Below, in pieces: positions 1 through 5,555 of a DNA stretch of 7,755 bases (its first letter is position 1; each line of letters starts with the position of its first letter). A model generated the notes under the pieces. That model was not told where the DNA came from, made no database searches, and saw nothing but the letters and a program-made list of their open reading frames with translations. The translations under genes were made by a program, and so were the position numbers. The stretch lies in NCBI GenBank assembly GCA_900550745.1, contig URTO01000081.1, positions 1 through 7,755 of the forward strand. Reading direction: 5' to 3'. The stretch is from an uncultured Desulfovibrio sp. (lineage in GTDB: Bacteria; Desulfobacterota; Desulfovibrionia; Desulfovibrionales; Desulfovibrionaceae).

Positions 1-12
1 TACATCCTCTTT

Positions 13-60
13 CTCCGGTTTTCCCCTTGGCGGGATCCATAGCCAAGGGGAAAACTGGAG
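13..60. repeat. Strong inverted repeat, 19-bp arms
   Basis: The arms at 13-31 and 42-60 are complementary over 19 positions apart from one G-T pair, around a 10-nt loop at 32-41. Three further A-T pairs (10-12 with 61-63) extend the stem. Neither side is followed by a T-run on either strand, so it does not look like an ordinary intrinsic terminator. It may be an intergenic palindrome, or the end or core of a small non-autonomous element. Confidence 0.8.
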
Positions 61-207
61 AAAAAGGCTGTATGTCCATCTCGCTGTGGAGATGAATCAA
101 CCGTTATAACAGAGCCTTTCAAAAATAAAACATCAATTGCTCACTGTGACGGAATCTTCGTATTCATCTCGTGTTCGCCATTTGGGATGTTCCCAAACAG
201 GGCATCC
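34..207 (+). repeat. Diverged dispersed repeat, left copy
   Basis: A series of short blocks here recurs in the same order and orientation at 7404-7566: around 34-45, GGAGAAAAAG at 57-66, CTGTGGAGAT at 84-93, ATAACAGAGCC at 106-116, TTTGGGATG at 181-189 and GGGCATCC at 200-207. The spacing between blocks is similar in both copies except between the fourth and fifth (75 against 52 nt). I infer an old intergenic repeat with small indels. The alignment was made by eye, and its function is unknown. Confidence 0.4.
181..197. repeat. Perfect 7-bp palindrome
   Basis: TTTGGGA at 181-187 and TCCCAAA at 191-197 are exact reverse complements around TGT. It could be a protein-binding site or a small hairpin. 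The matching position of the right repeat copy (from 7535) does not keep the palindrome, which argues against a conserved operator. Confidence 0.5.
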
Positions 208-227
208 AGGGGGGAACATGGTTCCTC

Positions 228-261
228 CGTGAAATGCTTTCAGCCGTGAAGTGTTTTCAGC
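228..261 (+). repeat. 17-bp tandem duplication
   Basis: CGTGAAATGCTTTCAGC (228-244) is followed directly by CGTGAAGTGTTTTCAGC (245-261), 15 of 17 identical. Both differences are transitions. The first unit contains a small GAAA/TTTC dyad. It may be a pair of regulator-binding half-sites about 240 bp upstream of lpxK, or a simple slippage duplication. Confidence 0.7.
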
Positions 262-384
262 TCGTTAAATACGCACAGCGTCCATAGCTCTGGGTAGAGC
301 AAGGTACAAAACAAACAATGCTCAAACGGAAGAGCCCATTCCTACAAAGCAAGACCAGCCGGGATGAGGGATTCGATAAAGGCG

Positions 385-494
385 AAAGTCTTGGGCGTGG
401 GGGATGGGGTTTGGGGAAGGGGGAGAACCTTTCTCCAGAAAGGTTCTCCCCCTTCCCCAATCTTCCTCTTCCTCCTCCCCCTTCCCAAAAAAGG
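385..494 (+). repeat. G-rich hairpin leader element, copy 1 (before lpxK)
   Basis: The element runs AAAGT, then five G-runs (393-395, 399-403, 406-409, 413-416, 419-423), then a perfect 24-bp inverted repeat (arms 411-434 and 437-460), then a pyrimidine-only tract (461-486), ending in AAAAAAGG (487-494). The last block supplies the apparent Shine-Dalgarno sequence of lpxK. The G-runs fit a quadruplex motif and overlap the left hairpin arm, so the two folds would exclude each other. A second copy with the same order of parts precedes rnr. The stem is not followed by a T-run, so plain termination is unlikely. Confidence 0.75.
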
Positions 495-500
495 AACGCC

Positions 501-1556
501 ATGAACCCGTTGATCTGGCAAAAACGACTGAGGCCGCTGCTGACGCCAGTTTCGTTGCTGTACCGCCGCATACTCGCCGCGCGCAGGGCAAAATGGGAAA
601 ACGAAGGCTCGCCCGCGTTCCGGCCCGCGTGCCCGTGCGTTTCCGTGGGGAACATCGCATGGGGCGGGACGGGCAAAACCCCCGTGGTGGATTGGCTGCT
701 CGGCTGGAGCGAGGCGCGGGGCCTGCGGGCGGCGGTGCTGTCGCGGGGGTATAAGGCACGGCCCCCGGAATTGCCGCTGCATGTGTCGCCGTTGCGGACG
801 CCGGGGGAAGCGGGGGATGAACCGCTTATGCTGGCGCTTGAGCACCCGTCCGCTGCGGTGATGGTGGATCCGGATCGCAGGCGTTCGGGACGCTGGGCGG
901 AGGAACGGCTGGGCCCGGATTTGTTCGTGCTGGACGACGGTTTCCAGCATGTGAAGGTGCGGCGCGATCTCGATATCGTCCTCCTGCGGCCCGACGATCT
1001 GGGCGACGGCTGGGGCCGCGTGATCCCCGCCGGGGCATGGCGCGAAGGACCGGAAGCCTTGGAGCGGGCCGATGTTTTCATGATCAAGTGCCCGCCGGAA
1101 GCGTGGGAGGGCCTGCGCCCGGCCTGCGAACGGCGCCTTGCCGGGTTCCGGCGGCCGCTGTTCGGTTTTTCGCTGCGCCCGGTTTCACTGTACAGGATCG
1201 GGGCGGACGAGTGCCGGGATGCCGAAGCGTTTGCCGGGAAGCCGTATGCACTGGCGACGGGCGTGGGCGATCCGGCGCAGGTGCGGGAAACGGCGGCCCG
1301 GTTCATGGGCCGCGAGCCCGCCGAATATATCGTTTACCCCGATCACCATGCCTATACGCCGGAAGACGCGGCAAAGCTGGAGGGGCTCGGCATGCCCGTG
1401 ATCTGCACCGGCAAGGACGCCGTGAAGCTGCGGGAACTGGGGCTGGCGGATGCGTGGGCGCTGCGGGTTGAAGCGGCCTTCGGGCCCGCGCTGTGGGCCG
1501 AGGCCGCTTTCCCGCATTGGCTGGATGCGTGGGCGGAGCGCAAGGGGCTTTTCTAG
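501..1556 (+). CDS. lpxK: Tetraacyldisaccharide 4'-kinase (lipid A kinase) LpxK
   Basis: LpxK transfers phosphate from ATP to the 4' position of the lipid A disaccharide precursor, on the cytoplasmic face of the inner membrane (Raetz pathway). The 351-residue product has the usual length. A hydrophobic N-terminal helix (about residues 10-27) fits membrane association. The P-loop is SVGNIAWGGTGKTP at 48-61. Other family signatures are SRGYK (81-85), GDEP (105-108), DDGFQH (145-150), YPDHHAY (279-285) and TGKDAVKL (303-310). GDEP and DHH probably hold the catalytic Asp and His described for the Aquifex enzyme. The frame stays open to 318, but ATG 501 is chosen because AAGGA lies 5 nt upstream, the protein aligns from MNPLIW, and the hairpin element lies just before it. 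Its TAG overlaps the stop of the convergent reductase gene. Confidence 0.97.
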   Translation: MNPLIWQKRLRPLLTPVSLLYRRILAARRAKWENEGSPAFRPACPCVSVGNIAWGGTGKTPVVDWLLGWSEARGLRAAVLSRGYKARPPELPLHVSPLRTPGEAGDEPLMLALEHPSAAVMVDPDRRRSGRWAEERLGPDLFVLDDGFQHVKVRRDLDIVLLRPDDLGDGWGRVIPAGAWREGPEALERADVFMIKCPPEAWEGLRPACERRLAGFRRPLFGFSLRPVSLYRIGADECRDAEAFAGKPYALATGVGDPAQVRETAARFMGREPAEYIVYPDHHAYTPEDAAKLEGLGMPVICTGKDAVKLRELGLADAWALRVEAAFGPALWAEAAFPHWLDAWAERKGLF

Positions 1557-2209
1557 CCGTTGCGCTTCACCAGAGCCTTGCCCAACTCAAAGGCTTTTTG
1601 ACAGTCGATGGGGAACTGCCGTTCCCGCTGGCGGGCCTTGTCGGGTTCCGAGAAACGATCGGCCTTGTATTTACTGTAGTCGCTGAATTGGTATGTGTCG
1701 TTCACATAGAGGATTTCGGGCTTGGAGAATACCCTCTGAATGAAAGATTCCATGCTCTGGAAGCTCTCCGTGTAGTGGCTCTCGAGCATGACTTGGTAGG
1801 GCACGTTCATGGTGTAGACGAACGCCGTGGGCATCCGTTTCGGGGACAGCGCGGAATAGTCGGCGTCGTAGACGAAATATTGGAAGAGCAGCCTTTCAAA
1901 GAACATGCGCATCTTGCCGGTAATGCTGTGGAAATAGACGGGCGAGCCGAAGATGATGCCGTTCGCTTCGGCAAGGCGCTCCAGAATCGGCGTCAAACCG
2001 TCCCGGACGGCACATTTGCCGTAGCTTTTCCCGCCGAGGCGCTTGCACTCGAAACAGCTCACGCAGCCGGAAAAGTCATGGCTGTAGAGATGGATCAGTT
2101 CCGTTTGCGCCAGCGGATCGGCCGCCTTCACGCCTTCAAGGGCTTTGTTCAGGATGGTTGCGGTGTTGTGGGTTTTCCTGGGGCTTCCGTTGATGGCATA
2201 ATACGTCAT
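1553..2209 (-). CDS. Flavodoxin-fold NAD(P)H oxidoreductase, iron-sulfur flavoprotein-like
   Basis: This is a 218-residue cytoplasmic protein of the NADPH-dependent FMN reductase/flavodoxin superfamily. It opens with MTYYAINGSPRKTHNT, the FMN phosphate-binding loop. GSPVYFHSITGKM (88-100) is the second flavin-contact loop. Four cysteines at 49, 52, 55 and 66 form CX2CX2CX10C. This resembles the compact motif that binds 4Fe-4S in archaeal iron-sulfur flavoproteins, but the last spacing is longer than the usual 4-7, so cluster binding is unproven. AAGGAG lies a few bases before ATG 2209, which fixes the start. It is divergent from an HxlR regulator, an arrangement known for quinone and nitro-compound reductases induced by electrophile or redox stress. 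The substrate is unknown. GC in sampled stretches is about 50%, clearly below lpxK and rnr, a hint of acquisition. Confidence 0.9.
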   Translation of the reverse strand: MTYYAINGSPRKTHNTATILNKALEGVKAADPLAQTELIHLYSHDFSGCVSCFECKRLGGKSYGKCAVRDGLTPILERLAEANGIIFGSPVYFHSITGKMRMFFERLLFQYFVYDADYSALSPKRMPTAFVYTMNVPYQVMLESHYTESFQSMESFIQRVFSKPEILYVNDTYQFSDYSKYKADRFSEPDKARQRERQFPIDCQKAFELGKALVKRNG

Positions 2210-2359
2210 GGGGTTCTCCTTGGGTTTGGGGCCGGGGCTCCGGCCCGATGCATCCAGAGTATTGGGAAACGGCTGCGAAAAAACAAGTACGCAGTTTTTC
2301 CTGCCCTGCACTGTTTGATAAGATGTTGTTTTGAGAAAAGTTATAGGAAGGTTGTTGTC
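2210..2359. promoter_or_regulatory. Divergent promoter/operator region, reductase and HxlR regulator
   Basis: The 150-bp gap is AT-rich on the regulator side. On the minus strand TTGTTT (2286-2281) and AATACT (2263-2258), 17 nt apart, form a plausible weak sigma-70 promoter for the reductase. On the plus strand TAAGAT (2319-2324) is a possible -10 for the regulator with only a poor -35. An imperfect dyad, AAACAAGTACGCAG (2281-2294) and CTGCACTGTTT (2306-2316), overlaps the proposed reductase -35 and is the best operator candidate. A GC hairpin (2229-2235 with 2240-2246, loop GGCT) lies in the reductase leader just before its ribosome-binding site. All of these are read by eye. Confidence 0.45.
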
Positions 2360-2749
2360 ATGGGCGGAAAAGGGCGTACCGGATACAGCACGGAGCTTCC
2401 CCATGCGAACATATACACCGTACCGTGCCCGATCATCCATGCGCTGAACCTGATTGGCGGCAAATGGAAACTGCCGGTGCTCTGGCATTTGTTCGATGCG
2501 GAATCCGTCCGCTACAACGAGCTGAAACGGAGCGTCGTCGGCATCACGAACATCATGCTGACCCAGTGCCTGAGGGAACTGGAAGCCGCCGGGCTTGTGC
2601 GCAGGGACGATTTCGGCGAAGTCCCCCCACGGGTGGAGTATTCATTGACCGGGCCGGGCAGGGAACTGCTCCCGGCCCTGCGCGAACTGTACAAATGGGG
2701 CGAGAAGCAGCTTGCCCGCACCGCCGAGGCCGATCCGCCTTCGGACTGA
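2360..2749 (+). CDS. HxlR-family winged-helix transcriptional regulator
   Basis: The 129-residue product is the normal size for HxlR/MarR-like regulators, which bind DNA as dimers. Landmarks are PCPIIHALNLIGGKWKLPVL (22-41, with Cys23 just before the first helix), the recognition-helix region RYNELKRSVVGITNIMLTQC (51-70), LRELEAAGLVRR (71-82), and the wing ending in RVEYSLTGPG (91-100). An N-terminal cysteine near this place senses electrophiles or disulfide stress in Bacillus YodB and HypR, so Cys23 is a candidate sensor; Cys70 is the only other cysteine. The frame is open further upstream, but AGGAAGG (2345-2351) sits 8 nt before ATG 2360 and the family match starts there. Its divergent neighbour, a flavin reductase, is the likely target, possibly together with autoregulation. 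Confidence 0.94.
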   Translation: MGGKGRTGYSTELPHANIYTVPCPIIHALNLIGGKWKLPVLWHLFDAESVRYNELKRSVVGITNIMLTQCLRELEAAGLVRRDDFGEVPPRVEYSLTGPGRELLPALRELYKWGEKQLARTAEADPPSD

Positions 2750-2774
2750 GCCGTTATCGCCGCATTCTCACGCA

Positions 2775-2803
2775 TTGCCAGCCCGTTTTATCTGGGCCAT
2801 ACT
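2775..2803 (+). promoter_or_regulatory. Candidate sigma-70 promoter for rnr
   Basis: TTGCCA (2775-2780, 5 of 6 to consensus) and CATACT (2798-2803, 4 of 6) are 17 bp apart, just after the hxlR-type gene ends. Transcription from here would start near 2810 and give rnr a leader of about 215 nt carrying the whole G-rich hairpin element. TATAAA at 2899-2904 is a second possible -10 with no good -35. Read-through from the regulator gene is also possible, as no terminator is seen between them. Confidence 0.4.
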
Positions 2804-2902
2804 CATCCATGCCTTTTTTCCGTCCCGACTCCGCCACCCTGCAAAGGCCCCTCCGGGCGGCCCGGTTCCGCATCGTGCCCCGGCCTGACGCCCGCTTGTA
2901 TA

Positions 2903-3019
2903 AAAGTTCGAGGAGGTGGGGGCGTGGGGTTCGGGGAGCGGGAAGAAGCCCTTCTTCTGAATGGGGTTTCCTTCCGCTCCCCCGATTCCTCTTCCCCTTT
3001 CTTCCCACATCCAAAAAGG
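2903..3019 (+). repeat. G-rich hairpin leader element, copy 2 (before rnr)
   Basis: It has the same plan as the element before lpxK: AAAGT, then four G-runs (2918-2922, 2926-2929, 2933-2936, 2940-2942) with 3-nt loops, then an imperfect long hairpin (2931-2951 with 2963-2985), then a C/T-rich tract, then CCAAAAAGG (3011-3019). The final block is the apparent ribosome-binding site of rnr. The stem has single-base bulges, unlike the perfect copy 1. An alternative small hairpin, GAAGAA with TTCTTC, sits at its tip. The sequence has drifted while the layout is kept. Confidence 0.7.
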
Positions 3020-3026
3020 TTTTCCT

Positions 3027-5555
3027 ATGAAAAAACATCCCCGCCAGCGCGGGTATTTTGCTGATACCGTCCGAAAGGGCGCTTCCAATCCGGCCCGGCC
3101 CGGCAAAAAGAACGCCCGCCGCACGGACGTCGAACAGGCGTTTGTGAGCGTCCCAGGCGGGTTGGACGTTGAGGAGGTGCTGGGGCTGATGGGCAAAATC
3201 CGCCATCCCGTGCGCCTCGACGATCTGATCCGTTTCCTTGATTTGTCCCGGCGGGACAAGAAGCCGCTTGAGAGCCTGCTTGATACCCTGCAGGCCGAAG
3301 GCCGGGTCATCCGGCTTCGCGGCGGCAAGTGGGTGGAAGCGTCGCAGGCCCGGATCGTGACCGGCGTGCTGTCCATCCAGCGCTCCGGGGCTGGGTTCGT
3401 GACCCCGGACGCGGTGCAGGAGTCGGCCGAGGACGCCCCGAAGCCCGTCGACGGCGGCAAGCGCGACCATGTGGAATCCCGGCTGCAGCCCGATATTTTT
3501 ATCCATCCCGGCTTTCTTGGCGACGCGTGGCACGGCGACCGCGTGGAAGTGGCCCTGCAGCCGTCCCCGCAGCATCGGGGCGGCAAGATGCGGAACCCGG
3601 AAGGACGGATCATCCGCGTGCTCGAACGCCGCCAGAAGGAACTGGCCGTCCACGCCACCCGGAACCAGACGCCGCGCGGCGTCCTGTGCCGCCCGGCTGA
3701 TCCCCGGCTCGATTTCCTGCTTGACGTGGACGTTTCCGCGTTGAAGGCCGCGCCGAAAATCGGGGAACTGCTGCTGGTCACGCCGGAGGAGAAGGTCGAG
3801 GACGGCCTCTGGCGGGGCACGGCCCACGTATCGCTTGGGCTTGAGGAAGACGCGATGGTGCAGGAGCGCCTGACCAAGCTGAACCACGAAATCCCGCTGG
3901 ACTTCCCGCCCAACGTGCTGGCCGAGGCCGCCGAACTGGAAAAGCGCGCAGCGGAAGGCGCGGCGGATTTGGGAGGGCTGAAACCGCTCGACGGCGTGGA
4001 GGACGCGCTGCCCATCGACCGGGTTTCAAAGGCATCCACGTCGAAACGGCAGGATCTGCGCGGCGTGCCGTTCGTGACCATCGACGGCGAGGACGCCCGC
4101 GATTTTGACGACGCGGTGTATGTCCGGCGGCTTCCCGGCGCGCCCGGCGGCGCGGCATGGGAACTGTGGGTCGCCATCGCGGACGTGGGCCATTTCGTGC
4201 TGCCGGGTTCGCGGCTGGACCGGGAAGCCCGTGAGCGCGGCAACTCCTACTATTTCCCGGCCTCCGTGGAGCCCATGCTGCCCGAAGTGTTGTCCAACGG
4301 CCTGTGCAGCCTGCGCCCCGACGAGGATCGGCTGGTCATGGCGGCACGGATAGGGTTCGACGAGCGGGGCATCCCGCGCACGTCGGCGTTTTTTCCGGGC
4401 GTGATCCGGTCGCGGGGGCGGCTCACCTATGAAGGCGTGCAGGAGGCGCTGGATCACGGCGGCGGGCTGGCGGTGCGGCATCCGTATTTGAAGGACGCCG
4501 AAGCGCTGGCGCATCTTCTGCGCGAACGGCGTCAGGCGCGGGGGAGCCTTGATTTCGATCTGCCGGAAGCGCAGTTCATCGTGAACCGCTCCACCGGGGA
4601 AGTGGAGGACATCAAGCGGCGCGTCCGGCTGTTCGCGCACAGGCTGATCGAAGAATTCATGCTGGCGGCGAACGAGGCCGTGGCCCGCTTCCTCACGGAG
4701 AAGGGCACGCCGTTCCCGTACCGCATCCATCCCGCGCCCGATCCGGATCGGCTGTCCACGCTGTTCCGCACGCTGGCGTCCACGGATCTCGCCCAGAGCG
4801 ATCTCCTGACCCTCAAGCGGGGCGAAAGGCCTTCGCCCTCGCGCCTTCGGGACATCCTGGCACAGGCCAACGGCACGCCGCAGGAGTACCTTGTGGGGCG
4901 GCTCGTGCTGCGCTCCATGATGCAGGCCCGGTACTCCCCGGAAGCGGGCGAGCATTTCGGGCTGGCTTCCCCCTGCTATTGCCATTTCACGTCACCCATC
5001 CGGCGCTACGCCGACCTGCTGGTGCACCGGGCGCTGGCCTTTGCGCTCGGCGCGGCGCAGGGGCCGATCCTCGCCGGGCACAAGCTGCTCATGGCGGCGG
5101 ATCAGTGCAATGCCCGTGAGCGCGCCGCGGCCGAGGCCGAACGGGAAATCGCCCGCCGCCTTGGGTGCCTCCTGCTGCGGGAGCGCACCGGCGAGACGTT
5201 CACCGGCGTTGTTTCCGGGGTGACGGAGTTCGGCTTTTTCGTGGAGTTCGACGAGATGCCCGTCGAGGGCATGGTGCGGCTCACGGCGTTCCGCGACGAC
5301 TGGTTCGAGTACGATCCTGATCGGCAGGAGCTCATCGGCGTGGGCACGGGGCGGCGCTTCCGTCTGGGGCAGGCCGTCACCGTGCGGCTGACCGACGTGC
5401 ATATCGGACGGCTTGAGGTGAACCTTGAGCTGGAAGGGGCTACAGGTACGGCGAAAAGATCCAGCTCGCGGCGTTCCGCAGGCGGCAGGGAAGCGCCGGG
5501 TAGGTCGTCGGGACGGAAACGGAACGGCTTCGTACCTCGTCATAAAAGGCGCTGA
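3027..5555 (+). CDS. rnr: Ribonuclease R (3'-5' exoribonuclease, RNB family)
   Basis: RNase R degrades structured RNA processively from the 3' end, in rRNA quality control, tmRNA-linked decay and stress. The product has 842 residues (E. coli has 813). Regions are: a basic N-terminus (1-32), a winged-helix region (about 45-105), cold-shock/OB domains (about 110-270), the RNB catalytic domain (about 345-673), an S1 domain (722-803) and a basic tail (805-842). The active-site motif TIDGEDARDFDDAV (351-364) has Asp353, 359, 361 and 362 with the same spacing as E. coli D272, D278, D280 and D281. HFTSPIRRYADLLVHR (653-668) is the second hallmark. ATG 3027 has AAAAAGG 7 nt upstream; the 22 extra codons back to 2961 would be translated hairpin repeat. 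The tail is encoded entirely within the antisense overlap with cls. Confidence 0.98.
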   Translation: MKKHPRQRGYFADTVRKGASNPARPGKKNARRTDVEQAFVSVPGGLDVEEVLGLMGKIRHPVRLDDLIRFLDLSRRDKKPLESLLDTLQAEGRVIRLRGGKWVEASQARIVTGVLSIQRSGAGFVTPDAVQESAEDAPKPVDGGKRDHVESRLQPDIFIHPGFLGDAWHGDRVEVALQPSPQHRGGKMRNPEGRIIRVLERRQKELAVHATRNQTPRGVLCRPADPRLDFLLDVDVSALKAAPKIGELLLVTPEEKVEDGLWRGTAHVSLGLEEDAMVQERLTKLNHEIPLDFPPNVLAEAAELEKRAAEGAADLGGLKPLDGVEDALPIDRVSKASTSKRQDLRGVPFVTIDGEDARDFDDAVYVRRLPGAPGGAAWELWVAIADVGHFVLPGSRLDREARERGNSYYFPASVEPMLPEVLSNGLCSLRPDEDRLVMAARIGFDERGIPRTSAFFPGVIRSRGRLTYEGVQEALDHGGGLAVRHPYLKDAEALAHLLRERRQARGSLDFDLPEAQFIVNRSTGEVEDIKRRVRLFAHRLIEEFMLAANEAVARFLTEKGTPFPYRIHPAPDPDRLSTLFRTLASTDLAQSDLLTLKRGERPSPSRLRDILAQANGTPQEYLVGRLVLRSMMQARYSPEAGEHFGLASPCYCHFTSPIRRYADLLVHRALAFALGAAQGPILAGHKLLMAADQCNARERAAAEAEREIARRLGCLLLRERTGETFTGVVSGVTEFGFFVEFDEMPVEGMVRLTAFRDDWFEYDPDRQELIGVGTGRRFRLGQAVTVRLTDVHIGRLEVNLELEGATGTAKRSSSRRSAGGREAPGRSSGRKRNGFVPRHKRR

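Larger units (their letters stand above)
1..500. other. Gene-free left flank with repeats and foldable DNA
   Basis: I find no convincing coding region here. The open frames are short, or are extensions or shadows of lpxK. The stretch holds a strong inverted repeat (13-60), small palindromes at 77-94, 181-197 and 287-300, a tandem duplication (228-261) and the G-rich hairpin element before lpxK (385-494). Much of 34-207 appears colinear with 7404-7566 (see separate entries). I cannot name a clear sigma-70 promoter for lpxK in it. Confidence 0.6.

Noticed and set aside
13..60. Intrinsic terminator at the left edge
   Set aside because: Reading either strand, the stem is followed by purine-rich or mixed sequence rather than T-residues.
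281..385. tRNA-like D-arm, TAGCTCTGGGTAGAGCA, with a later ATTCGAT
   Set aside because: The T-arm-like motif is about 87 nt away, much too far even for long-arm tRNAs. Its stem does not pair, and there is no acceptor stem.
411..460. Intrinsic terminator before lpxK
   Set aside because: The stem is strong but is followed by a mixed C/T tract, not a T-run, and no plus-strand gene precedes it within the window.
318..500. N-terminal extension of LpxK
   Set aside because: It would translate the hairpin repeat into low-complexity residues. ATG 501 has a good ribosome-binding site and matches the family N-terminus.
257..1306. Long minus-strand open frame opposite lpxK
   Set aside because: Composition is arginine, proline and serine rich with no recognisable family. 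It is a shadow of the GC-rich lpxK frame and also runs through the leader repeat.
2754..4243. Long minus-strand frames opposite the first half of rnr
   Set aside because: Low-complexity shadow translations of a well-identified RNase R gene. One also crosses the hairpin repeat.
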